Assembly (NCBI GenBank): GCA_950295325.1 | Contig: OX485804.1 | Location: 17,236,001 to 17,300,000 of the forward strand | Direction of reading: 5' to 3' | DNA from: Polytrichum commune | Lineage: Eukaryota; Streptophyta; Polytrichopsida; Polytrichales; Polytrichaceae | Length of the DNA stretch: 64,000 nt | Part shown: positions 15,353 through 27,192 of the stretch, one piece after another | How positions within the stretch are numbered: position 1 is the stretch's first letter | Layout: each line of letters opens with the position of its first letter | Program-made: the position numbers and the translations under genes | Notes under the pieces: model-generated | Database searches by the model: none | Seen by the model: only the letters and a program-made list of their open reading frames with translations | Told to the model about the DNA's origin: nothing

Positions 15353-15752
15353 AGGTAGATGGGTCTTAAATGGTTACTTTTTCCGACTAAGCTTAAGCCA
15401 CTTCCTCCTAGGATATGAAACACGCTATTAATAAATACAAGATGGTTACCCAAAATCCAAATCCAAATCCAAATTAAGGCTGCAACCATCTGCCTCATAA
15501 ATTCCAGATCTCCCATGAATATCTCATTCATTACCAAAGCGAAGATTCATGTGTTCATTAAATGGTCATGTAGGTCCTCCCAAATATGTTTACTATTGAG
15601 CCTAGAATGGTTATCATGTTCTGAACATGTAATCAAATCTTTCTAAAACTCGTGTGTTATTTTTGGATTTTTTTTTGGAGCCACATCAACCACATACTGC
15701 TCAAATATAGGTGTTTTAATAAGAAAAGTATATGAATAAGGGCAATCTATCT
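15353..15752 (+). mobile_element. Family B MITE copy upstream of MAM33
   Basis: Starts AGGTAGATGGGTCTTAAATG and ends gcaatctatct, bordered by TA on both sides. The interior is colinear with the other family B copies. It lies 310 bp upstream of the MAM33 start codon. Confidence 0.8.
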
Positions 15753-16650
15753 TAACCTTTGGATCCTCTCAATCGTTAACAAAGTCCCAAAACCCATCGG
15801 GTCTCTACTCAACTAGAATTTCCTATTGACATATCTTATGGCTTCCAATTTTTTACCATTTCTTAATGGTGGCTAATAAGTATGGTAGACAAACCCATTT
15901 CTGATCACCCTCCCCCCCCCCCCAAATCTTGTTACATAGAGTCCTACGAAGTTCCCACACATGTAGCTATTCTTTTTTAAATGATGGAAAAGCCATGAAG
16001 TTTCACACTTTGTCGTTGTCACATTCAACATGATGAAAAATGTAAGTTAAGAGGGCATGGATTTGGGTTCCTTGAAAAAAGCATTGATTATACTCAAGTT
16101 TTTGTCTCCCAATTATCAGGAATAGGTCGACCTATGCTATGAATATGGGTTGGGAGAGAATCTTACCTTTGGATATTTACAGTAATCTCAAAACTTGAAA
16201 ATAAATTATGATTTCTTCTTTTGTTAAACGTTGTGACACCAATTTCCAGACATGTAAAACGCACTTGTACTACACTTATACAAAATTGCTCACAGTTAAT
16301 GAAAATGGGTCTATCTATCTAACATGGTTCTATTGTTAGCACTTTTTAGCTCCACAAACAATTTTGACTTTTGGATTGGATCTAATTAGGAATTGTTTCA
16401 TTTTTCCTAAACAAAATGCGAACAAGTCATGAAGATTGTCATTCAAGTTTTGAAATTGGATGTGTTCAGATGCAAAGTTATATAAATCACCATATAACAC
16501 TATTTACGTGCCATTGGGGTATGCTTTACCATGTCCAGGTGGGAACAATTCATAGCATTATAGATGAAAAATACAACTTCAATATTGACTGTAGATATTG
16601 CCTGGATTTCTATGCAAGCATCCACATGTCCCAGCCTTGGTTCACAAAGG
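15753..16650. other. Intergenic, nothing recognised
   Basis: AT-rich. A run of C lies at about 15911-15922. A short plus-strand frame (16416-16685) has no recognisable domain. Confidence 0.4.
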
Positions 16651-16653
16651 TTA

Positions 16654-17243
16654 GGGCCACTTCACACATGAGCCAAGAGCCGTGACCTTGTAATGGTGAG
16701 GACCATTGACTCTCATCCAAAGGCCGTACCATGGGTGTTGGGTAAGCCATTTTATGTACTCTTGGGCCCTCAAGCATAGTGTGAAGTGAGAATGAACCAT
16801 GTTACGAGACCATTGCAAATTTTGTTGGCGGAAAAGAGGGGAGGATTTGGTTTAATATAATATTTTTCAAATTTTATATGTTTAAGAGAATTACTTGATG
16901 GTGTTTGTCTCTCTTGGAATGTGTTATGGAATTTGCCATGCAGTCTGTCCTGAAATTTGTCCTATTGGAAAAAAATATTAAAAAATCATGGTCTCCTAGA
17001 ATTTGCATCAGGCCCATCTCTTGGAGGTGGGTCTGACGCAAATTCCAGTAGACCATGCACCCTTATCCACAACCTGCCATGTAGGACTCCATGTAAACTT
17101 TTCATCCATGAACTTTTCTTTAGGCCTTTAGGCCTTCACCTCCTAATGTGAAAGTGAACTTGGACGGCCTCTGCCTTTTCGACCAATGAGAGCTCTTACA
17201 TTGCCATGGTCAGGGGCCTTCAGCCTTGTGTGTGAAGTGACCC
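16654..17243. mobile_element. Complete Tourist-type MITE (family C)
   Basis: Starts GGGCCACTTCACACATGAG and ends TTGTGTGTGAAGTGACCC, flanked by TTA at 16651-16653 and 17244-17246. GGGCC-type ends with a 3-bp TTA duplication are diagnostic of PIF/Harbinger (Tourist) MITEs. Internal blocks such as ccaagagccgtgacc, ccaatgagag and atggtc(a)ggggcc-type sequence recur in family C copies elsewhere in the window. Confidence 0.8.
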
Positions 17244-17611
17244 TTAGATTCAGACTAAACTCAAAAGAGATGGATCTCGAAACATTTTGCTACACGCACC
17301 GGGCCCCACTAAATGGGTGGCCTTGAACCTAGAATAATGTCTATATTTTGAGCACATAGTCCAATCTCATCATGACATGTATCTTTTTGATGTTCATTTT
17401 AAACTATTACCCTTGACATAAATGCCATCGAGTGTTATGTGATGTAACACTTTGAATGTTGAATGCTACTGTAGTTTTCATGTTAGATTGAGCATGGTCT
17501 TGACCAATGTGGATACAACACGTGGCAAAATTATTCCAAAAATTATTTTGTGTCGAATCAAACAATACCACTCAATTAGGTCTCCGATTAAGAAGGGTGT
17601 CCACATAGTAA

Positions 17612-17916
17612 GGGTAAGTTTCCATTTTCATTGCTTACATTTTCATTGCTTATGCATTAGATTCTAGATAACAGTAGGATTGATGTGTTTTTCATGAAGA
17701 TAACAAACGCTACCAACCAACTACATTTTGGTTGCCTACTAGAATGTAGGAGGCCATGACCATGTGCCACTAGATTTTCATGCACCCACTAAACACTAAA
17801 GGTAACAATTAATGGTTGATTGCCACATACGAACCCTACCCCATCATATTTCATATACAATTGTCATTACTCTCACCAATGTTTGATGGGCAAGCAACAT
17901 ACATGGGAACCTACCC
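17612..17916. mobile_element. Tourist-type MITE (family D)
   Basis: Ends GGGTAAGTTTCCATTTTCAT and CATACATGGGAACCTACCC, flanked by TAA at 17609-17611 and 17917-17919. The subterminal block attagattctag recurs in the family D copies at 18285-18881 and 26095-26572. Confidence 0.75.
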
Positions 17917-18284
17917 TAAGGCATGTATATGTACCTTCACTTAAAGTAGACGTGCCTAATTCGGTTACTAGACTTAATCAAACACCTATATTTGAGTGGT
18001 ATTTGGGTAGGTGTGGCTCCAAGTATGGATACCAAAAAGACATGTGTTTAAAAGAGATTGGATCATGTGCTCAAAATATGGTAACCACTCTAAGTTCAAT
18101 GACAATCAACATAATTAGGAGGACCTGTATGATTGTTTGATGAGCACAAAATGCTTCACTTTGATAATGAATTAGATATTTAAACGACTTGTGAAAATTA
18201 TGAAGATTGTGGCTATGCCTCGATCTAGATTGCTAACCAACTCGTACTAATCACGTGTTTCATGTCCTAGGAGAAGTAGGCTAA

Positions 18285-18881
18285 GGGTGAGTTTCCATGT
18301 AGGGCACTCGCCCATTAGATTCTAAAATAATAGTGGATCGGAGGTGTTCACATGTGGTTAAGCACAAGTTGCCATTCAACCACATTATGGCGGTCTGTTG
18401 AACTATGGAGGGCCATGACGCGGGCCACTAGATGACTTCCAAGCATCCACTAAAGAAGTTTAAACCTAAAAAATGCTAGTGGCTGAAGCATTGAAGTCCG
18501 GTTTTAGAAGGAGGAGGAGGTTAGTAGGTGGGTTGAGAAGATGGGAGTAGCAACATTGTTTTGTCTAATTAGTGCAGGTTATGATTTGGAGTTACACATT
18601 GCTATAACACTTTATTGAGAGTATCATTGTTTTACTCAAATAACATAAGTAGTTAGTATGCACATCGAAGAATATGGTATAACTTAGTCGGTTAAAAACA
18701 ATATTGTTTATAAAATGGTATAGCAACATGTAACTCATAATGGTAACCCACATTAAATAAACAAAACAATGTAATTGGCACATACAAACCCTACCCCATC
18801 ATATTCCCTCTACATTTGGACGGGTTTGTCCTTATTCACACTAGAATCTTGTGGGCGAGCGGCCTACATGGAAACTCACCC
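18285..18881. mobile_element. Tourist-type MITE (family D) inserted in a family B copy
   Basis: Ends GGGTGAGTTTCCATGTAGG and CCTACATGGAAACTCACCC, flanked by TAA (18282-18284 and 18882-18884). Subterminal sequence near ctcgcccattagattcta pairs with tagaatcttgtgggcgag. Confidence 0.85.
18553..18772. mobile_element. Foldback element inserted inside the family D MITE
   Basis: The roughly 55-bp ends are inverted repeats of each other: ACATTGTTTTGTCTAATTAG at the left and the complementary AATAAACAAAACAATGT at the right, with gagttacacattgctata pairing with tatagcaacatgtaactc. The related family D copy at 26095-26572 lacks this segment (atagctagttggcatac), so it is a third, youngest insertion. Confidence 0.75.
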
Positions 18882-18919
18882 TAAGTCAGAAATAGTAACC
18901 ATTTAAGACCCATTTACCT

Positions 18920-20715
18920 TACTTACAAAAATGAAGGTTGACCCAATTCTGAACCCTGACCTTGGCCACGTCAGATGTGGTACTGCACATGTGGCATGTC
19001 CAGATGGCAGCACAGGAGTAGTAAGGAAAGTCATTGTACTGCTCCCCGTAGTCTTTTGCTTACTTTCCTCCTTCCTTAAGAAAGTCCTTATTCCATTCCT
19101 TCGGAGATGGTGGTGGCTGACTGATCCCATTTCAAGCTCACATAGACAATAAGCTTAACTTTAGGCTCCATAGAGTTTCTCAACTGATGAGGATGATGCA
19201 TTTCGCTTTGCATTTTGATGTGTGGGAAGAAGCTTCAAGTGGGTATGCAGACTTCTTTTCTACCCTATTGTCCATCTGTGTCCATCTCAGCTTCACATGT
19301 GAAAGCTTCACGGAGTGAGTGGTTTTTGTGTTGGAATTTTCTCATATAGTGTACCAATCTCGAATAAATTTCTGTTCTTTTGGGACATTTTTCTTTGACA
19401 GAGTTCAGTGTCTTGTTCGAGGAAGGAAGGAAGGAAGGATGTGAAGAAGATGATGCAGCGGCCTACCCTGTTTTTCTTTTCAAGTCTTTTTTCTTTCTTT
19501 ACGATTGGTAGTTATGATGTATGGGTGAATTGAATGGACCATGGACCATTACTTGACATGATCCCATTCAGATAGGGATTTTCCATGTGGATTTTCATAC
19601 CGGAATCCTCCATATATGCTTGGTTATTTTGGGTTGCAGCTCCATCGAATCTTTTCCTTCTAAATTTTGCAGTCTGTTAACCTATTGTATGTTATGATGA
19701 GTTTTGTCCCCGCAGACGCTGGCTGTGGGCCTCTCTAGGTTTAACTCTGTCTTGGATCCCTTTTTTTTCCTGGTCCAAAACTGTGTCTCACAAACATAGT
19801 TCGAAGACTGCTTGAAAGTGGTATGGTAGAATTATCAGGGTTGAGTTTTGAGAAAGAGTTTCTGGAATGGTTTTAGGAATGGTTTCACATGCTGGATTTG
19901 AGTGCGTTTTAACCTGTTTTGCTTTTTAACCCGATTGAGAACCTCAAGGAAAGCAAGGGGTACTGATATCAGTGGGTTATTGATGTATTGTTTGGGTCAC
20001 GTAGGAATTTGTTTTTCAGTCACTTTCTGCAACGTCTGCATTCTTTTTGACTGTCATGGGTAATGTTGTGCACGTCTTGTGTGCGTTTGTGTTTATTTAT
20101 TTATTTAAAAGTAGATGTGGTTTTTGGTGGTATTCATCAGAGGACTAATGGAAAGTGACTATCCAATGCAGGGTTTAACTTTCACAAAAGAGCATATAAT
20201 AGGTATTGAGGACGTGATGATTTTGACAATTGTTTCGGAGTACTGAAGACTCGTCCAGGTAAAGAGAGCAACACTTTTATTTTATTATCATGATGAAACT
20301 GGGTCAGTTCCGTTACTTTTCCTTGCTTCCAGTATGGATCAATCTTCTTGTGAGTTTTCAGTTTATGAAATTTGTCCACCTGCTTCCCATTTCAATCAAT
20401 TTGAGATCTTACCATTACACTAATGACTTGTTACCATAAAAGTAGGTCATCCCAATTTGTTTCATTGCTTTCAGTAGAATCAATCAATCTTCTTGTCTTG
20501 TTGGGTTTTTCAGTTTCAGTTTCAGGCACATGCTTCATTTTGAATCAGATTGGCTTGTTACCATTTCTGCAATATCTTTCTAATATGATTAGATACTCTT
20601 GGGCAAAAAAAAGATGATATCCTTTGTCTCTCTGCTGTGAAGTTATCGAACTAATTGTTAGTTGTGGATTTGTTTGTACAGGATAAGTTTGTTTAGTTCG
20701 TGCAGAAGTGAAAGC
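18920..20715 (+). promoter_or_regulatory. Probable promoter and 5' region of the C2HC gene
   Basis: A transposon-poor stretch between the nested MITEs and the C2HC start codon. It contains short polypyrimidine tracts and a (GGAA)n run near 19421-19440. The first exon follows a tgtacag-type acceptor at about 20675-20681, so a 5' UTR intron is plausible. Frames at 18903-19152 show no recognised domain. Confidence 0.4.
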
Positions 20716-22847
20716 ATGAACTCACCAGGCCATGGAGTAGGGCTACCTGCAGCTGATGCCAATAGTGAAACTATTGCTACACTTTTGGCTCTTGCTCGGC
20801 AGCAATTTAATGAGGGCAATCCACGAGTTGCGTTGCAAGCTGTAAGTGTTAGGATTCACATTTGATATGGTTTTTTTACATGATACTTCTTGTAGGATAT
20901 TATACAAGCAAATAGTGTGAGATGATTAGCAAATCCAAATCACGCCCATAGCCATTTGCCTCACAGTTTTTGGAGCTCGTGTGAATATCTAATTCATTGT
21001 CAAAGTGAACATTCTCGTGCTCATTAAGTGGTCATATAGGTCCCCCCAATCATGTTGACATTTGAGCCCAGAATAGTTACCACAATTTGAGCTTACAGTC
21101 CAATCTCTTTTAAAAACATGATGCCTTTTCAGTGCCGATTCTTAGATCCACTCAAATATAGATGTCCACATTATTGTTGTGTTTGATTTAGGCACATTGA
21201 CCTTAGTAGGTGCCCAACTTAATGAAAGGTGGGTATTGGTTGCCTATGACATCCAATCCAATGGATAGGGTGGCACATGTCCGTTATCGGCGGGCAACAT
21301 GGTCAACCCATGGCAGGGTTATCAATTACAGGTGATAATGTGCCTTGTGGTATCCAATCAGGGACTGACATGTCGGCAGACCACTACACTTGATTTGCAT
21401 CTAGGTTGTGTAGATATTTCATATTTGGCTCTGTTCTTGATCTCTGTAATAAGGGACATTGATGAAATATAGGGGTTTTTCCTTCTTTTTTTTGTATCCT
21501 GGCTGTTAGGGTGTTTGTGGGAAAGCAAAAGAAGAATGCCACTGTGATGCAAATATTTCTAGAAGGCGCTTCCCTGGGCTGGCTGAGAAAGATTATTATG
21601 TCTATACTGTTGAATTAGATTAAAGTTTAAGCTTGCTCTTAAATCCATCAATTCATGTGGTTTGTTAATAACACAAGAATCTCAATAACCTCTGTAAGGG
21701 AAGCAGGTCTTAAATGACACTTTTCTCTTTGCACAGACTTCTCATAGGTTATGTAACATGCAACTACTGTGAGACGATTAGCAATTCCAGATCATGCCTG
21801 TAGCCACATTCCTCGTAATTTTTGGAGCACATATGAACATCTTATCAATTTTCAAAGTGAAGATTCTTTTAGTTAATAAATGATCATATAGGACCCCCCA
21901 AGTTATGTTGACTTTTACATCTAGAATGGTTAACAAATTCTGAGCACGTAGTCCAATCTCTTTTCAACACATGTCATTTGGTATCTGATTCACACCCAAC
22001 CATACACCACCCAAATATAGGTGTCCGTTTAAGATCAGAAACTGAATTAGGTACATCCACCTTATTGCAAGTTTGAAGGCATTTGGTTTTAGTGAGGGTG
22101 TGTAGTATCTAATTCACACCTCCCTCTTTTCCTCCCTTTGGCCGTTGTAGCCTCTGCCTGCACACTCCATATTTGGAATGAAGCACAGGTAGCTTAGATC
22201 TTTGATTTAGATTGTTTGTGGTAAAGGAAACGTCATACCCCATCAAGTGTGTGTAATTTTGTGTAAATCTATGTTTCTGTAGAGCTTGTTGCAGAGGAGT
22301 ATAGCTCTCAGAAGTTTGTGCTCTTGAGTAATTCTTGCAAGTCATTGCAGAAGAATGCCTACTGAAATTGTCAAATTTTGGACTCCTAATGCTTGAAATT
22401 CTGCAGGTGGTGGTAGCTTTACGAACCATAGGAGGTGAGCAGGCAGTGATTTCAGCTTTAGGAAGGGCTCGTGATGTCTACCAAAATCGCTCACGAACAC
22501 TTGAAGCGACTGATGAATTGACTGCATTGTTTGCACAATGTGCAATTGCAACTCTCCCTCCGAGTGATTTGGTTGCACCTAGTGCTGATATGGCAGTCGA
22601 AACATCAACACCACCACCACCAACAACATCGTCATCGCAAGTGGAAATGGATATGATGGATCAAAATAACAATAATATTCAAGGTCTCGGGAGTTCCATA
22701 TTGGCAGAGAGTGGCAGGGAACAGGTGGTTTGGGATGCGTCAGCAGATGGCAGCAGCTTTTTGTGTCAGCAATGTGGTGGAGTTGTTAGCAATTTACGAA
22801 GAGACGAACATTTTGCGCATTGGTGCTCCATGCCTCATTCAAGATAG
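20716..22847 (+). CDS. Plant-type C2HC-motif protein of unknown function, 2 exons, 188 aa
   Basis: Exons 20716-20841 and 22407-22847, joined in phase 0 (donor GTAAGT, acceptor CTGCAG). The N-terminal part, SETIATLLALARQQFNEGNP then VALQAVVVALRTIGGEQA, continues into a helical segment with LGRARDVYQNRSR. This arrangement resembles a small conserved plant family that carries a C-terminal zinc-finger-like motif. A Pro/Thr/Ser- and Asn-rich linker follows (about residues 100-135). The C-terminus holds Cys162, Cys165, His177 and Cys182 in FLCQQCGGVVSNLRRDEHF(A)HWC, a likely metal site. No enzymatic motif or membrane segment is visible. The 1.57-kb intron carries family B MITE sequence. The biological role is not known to me. 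Confidence 0.85.
20895..21195 (+). mobile_element. Partial family B MITE in the C2HC gene intron
   Basis: Blocks gatgattagcaaatccaaat, agtttttggagctcgtgtga, ggtcatataggtcccccc and ctcaaatatagatgtcca are in family B order. The left end is missing or decayed. Confidence 0.65.
21697..22062 (+). mobile_element. Family B MITE in the C2HC gene intron
   Basis: Starts AGGGAAGCAGGTCTTAAATG and ends gtacatccacct, bordered by TA on both sides, with a colinear family B interior. Confidence 0.7.
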
Positions 22848-25800
22848 AAATGGAAAAATGACATTTGGTGCTATGAAATGATATTTACAGTATAGTGATA
22901 TGTAGATTGTGGGTTTTTTTAAATTTTGGGTTAAAGCTAGAGAGAAGGTAAACTAAGAGATTTCTTGCAAAGAAATCATACCGAGTATTCAGGGTGTTCA
23001 AGAAGCACATTTTATGGTGAATGGCGGTACGGGAATGTTAGATCATTGTATGGGAGTGTTTTGTGGAGAAAAAAAGTAAGAAGTTGATGATTTCTAGGGA
23101 AACATAGAAAAGGGAATAATTGTGATCTCTCTGTGGATCATTATAAGAGTCTTGACATTTTCAGAACCACATTTCAGGTTCATAAGTGGTATATGTGGAT
23201 GAGTACATGACAAACTCTCCACTCGAGTTTGAAAGGCAGAATGTGAAGGTCTTTGTTCATGATCTGATTGGTTTGATTAACTATATTTGAGAGCTATCAA
23301 TCTCAATCCTTGAGTTATGTCTGAGGGATTTTAAGTTTGAAACTTGCTCAAATAAGATGGTATTTGTGAGCAGAAAGTACACTTTGGTTACTAGGAAGTG
23401 GATTATCCCGTTTGGTGAGGGTGGGCTAATAGTGCATATGGAAATTCAGGGAAGGTAATACAAATTTTTCCTCACGCCATGAAATTAGTGCCTCGAGAAA
23501 ACCTAGGGTTTTAGGAGCTCAAAGTGTTAGTGTCAGAAACTCTCAATACAAGTTCTCTTCAATTTCTTAGTGTTCGAGATGTCTCAAGAGTGAGTAGTGC
23601 TTACTAAAAAGAAGATAAGGCCTCTTCGAGTAGATCAAAACAAATTATGCACTCTACACACACCTTAGTGCATGCACTAATTTTCTTGAAATGTATGGTA
23701 AATGAGCATGAATTCTTGAATTTAGTATCACTCAGTAAAAATTTCAGCCCTTGCTAATTTTGTCATTTGGCAATATAGTGTGTTTCAAGACTTAGTATTG
23801 TATGCAACAATTGGGATACTCAGTGTAGTTTCCATCATAATTTTGACCACTAATTTTGAAGATTCAAATCCAGCATTTCAAATACTTGGATCCCAAAGCA
23901 ATATTAAAATTCCATCGAAATCAAGAATTAAATCATTGCGGTGTTAAAAGAGCTTAGTGAATTTCCAGTGACGTCATGGACCATAGACCATTGTTCATAT
24001 CCTCTAAGTTCCATTATGATACGACAAAGTTGACATTGTAGCTGTAGATTCGATATTGACAACTTGAAACATTATTTAAGCAATCTGAGTATAGTTTGAA
24101 TGCTTCAGAATCATGTCACGTCGTTTCTCAAAGAAAATTTCCTCCTAAAATTCTTGATGCAATAGAGTTGTCTGCAAAGTGAATGTTGAAGGTTTGGGGG
24201 TGTCTTATACATGTGACATAAAGATACTTTGATATTTTATTTATTTATTGAGTACATCTTAAATCATGGACATTCTTCTAGACTTTGAATAACTAAAGGT
24301 GACAATAGCGCGTCCTATCAGAGGAGGTTGATATATTATGGACTTTCTTCCAGATATTAAAGAACGAGATAAGACCAAACCATTTTGATAAAGGAGGGTG
24401 ATGTCATCTCCACTCACATGTCTACTCCTTGGGATGCAAACAAAATTTGGGCCAAAAGTAAAAAAATCCTCTCTTCTTTAACAAAAACTCATTTTGCGAA
24501 AGGGAGTATTCAAATCACGACTATTTAGATTAAAAAATGGGATTTCATGAAGATTCCCTCAAAACTCATGATTTAAATCCTCCCTTTTGCCACTTTTATC
24601 AAAGTGCAATATATGCATTAAACCTTTAGCAATTTAGATGTCAAAACTAAAGTTAAATCCCTATTACCATTTACGTCGAGGTTTATGTTTTGAAGAGTTC
24701 GCAGTACAAGACTTTCTTGTACTTAGGGGGTTACTTTGGTAAGCATAATTTCTGATTAAATTAGGCTTAATATACTTAATAACACTCAATCACACTAAAC
24801 TAGTTTGAATATGTATGGATACTAGTGAAAATAGAAGGCATAATTAGAATATTATAAAATAAATAACCTAAAAACATCACACTAATATAAGCTTTGTTTT
24901 AGAATGACAAAAGACCCTTTCAAATGGTAAGTCACATAAATTATAACCTCAACACTATTGAGGACTTTGTCATCTTTTCGACTTCCAAGTAAATCACATG
25001 CTTTATTGACGGTTTCACTTTAGGAATGAAATCCCAACCAATTGCTTATGTACCAAGGGGAAATGAAAAAAATATAGGATTTTGGACCTTGAAGGTGAAG
25101 CGCACTTAATATGGGATTTGTGAACAAGCAGCCTTCAAGAATGCAAGAGACTAAGAAAGTTTTTTTTTTAAAAAAAAAAAAAAAAAAAACGGGGGGTGTT
25201 GGATCGCAAGCCCTAGCCCCAGCACTTCTCTCCCTTCTCCCTAAACCCATGATGAGTCATAGCTGGCTGGGACAGGGCCCATGCAATTTGGCATGAGCTC
25301 TAGCCCCACCTAGGGTTTGGAACCCTCAAAAGCATTTAAATATAAAGACCTAAATAAGTAGTACAATACCGTCATTTCCATAAAAGACGTGCTCAAGTGG
25401 GATTGAGAATCAATATACCTATCATTAGGTTAGGAAGTGACTCTTGAGCTTATGAATGCGATGAGGGCCCCAACTGAGGAACAAAATCATGACACATTGT
25501 TCTTGATTACCATAAATACGGTTTGATATGATGTGGTCACTCTTATTAATTGCACACCTATATTTGAGTGGCAAGGCTTCTACTTAAGACCGCACACAAG
25601 AATGACACGTGTTACGATGAGATTGGACTATGTGCTTAGAATGTAGACAACATTTTAGTGCAATAGTCAACAAAGTTGGGTAAGCCTATGCGATCACTTG
25701 AGTCTTGAAGAGAAAGAGAATCTTCATTTTGACCTCTTACAACTCTTGCATGTCACCTTCAATTGTGAAACTTGAAATGACAATTTGTGATTCACAATTG

Positions 25801-25888
25801 CATGATTGGATCATACAAACCCTGATGCCATCCAACATTCTAGTTTGCATGAGGTAGAAGTGCCCACAGTAGGGCCACACACAACTTA
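22848..25888. other. Intergenic, no gene recognised
   Basis: About 3 kb of AT-rich DNA with no convincing coding signal. It includes a T-run directly followed by an A-run (25160-25189), a potential short hairpin, and partial family B sequence in reverse near 25545-25720. No internal structure is evident in 23000-24900. Confidence 0.45.
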
Positions 25889-26785
25889 AGGTAGATGGGT
25901 CTAAAGTGGTTACTTTGTCCAACTAGCCCACTTCTCCTTGGATGTGAAACACATGATTTGTACAAGATGGTTAGCAAATCCAAATCAAAGCCATAGCCAC
26001 TTTCCTCACAATTGTTGGTGCTCATATGAATATCTTATTCATCATTGGGGTGAAGATTCATGTGGTCATTAATTGGTTATATAAGGGTGAGTTTTCACAT
26101 AGGCCGCTCGCCCACTAGATTCTACAAAATAGTGGGTCAATGGTGTTCGCCTCTACTTAAGCGCCATCCAACCACATTCTAGATGGCGCTTAAGTACATG
26201 CAAACACTACCGGCCCACTATTTTGTAGAATTTGGGTGAGCAACCTACATGGAAACTCACCCTAAGCTGCCATTCAACCACATTCTCATGGTTCATTAGA
26301 ATGTGGAAGGATGTGAACACAAGCTTCTAGACTTTCATGCACCCACTAAAGAATCTTAAACCTACAAATGTTGGTGGTTGAAGGATTGAAGACCAATTTT
26401 AGGAGGACGTGTGTACTTGGAGGAAGTTAGTAGGTGGGCCCGAATTTAAGATGATGGGAATAGCTAGTTGGCATACAAACCCTACCCCACCTGATTCCCT
26501 CTACATTTGGGCGGGCTTTCCCTTATTCACACTAGAATCTCATGGGTGAGCGACCTACATGGAAACCAACCCTAAGTCCCCCAACTATGTTGACCACGTA
26601 GTCCAATCTCTTTCAAAGACATGTCTTCAAAAGAACCTATTGAGCTACAATGGTTACATATTTGGAGCACAAAGTCCAATCTCTTTTAAAACCACATCTT
26701 TGGTATCCGTTCTAGGATCCACACCTACGTACATACCTCTCAAAAATTGATATTCGATAGGTAACCAAATTAGGCACATCTACAT
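25889..26785 (+). mobile_element. Family B MITE interrupted by a family D MITE
   Basis: Starts AGGTAGATGGGTCTAAAGTG after a TA. Family B sequence runs to 26094 (attggttata), is interrupted, and resumes at 26576 with gtcccccaactatgttgac. A decayed right end lies near 26785. Confidence 0.7.
26095..26572. mobile_element. Tourist-type MITE (family D) with an internal second right end
   Basis: Starts GGGTGAGTTTTCACATAGG and ends CTACATGGAAACCAACCC, flanked by TAA (26092-26094 and 26573-26575). A second right end (GGAAACTCACCC/TAA) at 26261-26275 pairs with the same left end as a near-palindromic 178-bp unit, so a smaller element or a duplicated terminus lies inside. Confidence 0.75.
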
Positions 26786-27192
26786 TAATGTTGAAGAGAT
26801 GCCCTAATGTTACTGTACATCATCCTCCCCACTTTTCCTTTCTTGAGGCTCAGTTCAATGCCAAATACATATTTTTGACCACGGGTCATTGATGAGGGGA
26901 TCAAATAGTTTGCGGACAGAATGGTCCGCTGCTTTCATAATTTCAAGCCATTCAAAAATAGTATACAACTTCATGTTTAGGAGCAACATATGCCAAGGTA
27001 TAAAATAAGTGTGTGCTGTGGTGAAGAAAAAACACCATGGAGACTGCAATCATAATCTCCATCCACAACTTTGACATATGGAGATGCACATGATGGCATA
27101 TGAGGTAGAAATTCCTTCATAATTTTTGAATAGTTTCTTAACCCTAAAACATAAGTGAACTAGGTGGGCCTTGGAACCCACTAAAAAAATTC
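26786..27192. other. 3' flank of the P58IPK gene
   Basis: Downstream of the P58IPK stop codon on the minus strand; probable 3' UTR plus intergenic DNA. Nothing else is recognised. Confidence 0.4.

Larger units (their letters stand above)
17944..18919 (-). mobile_element. Family B MITE (reverse) split by a family D MITE, itself split by a third element
   Basis: Read in reverse, family B sequence runs from 17944 to 18284 (cacctatatttgagtggtat, aggagaagtaggc). It is interrupted, then resumes at 18885 with gtcagaaatagtaacc and ends catttacct/TA. Removing 18285-18881 plus one TAA gives the uninterrupted family B sequence found at other loci. Confidence 0.8.
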
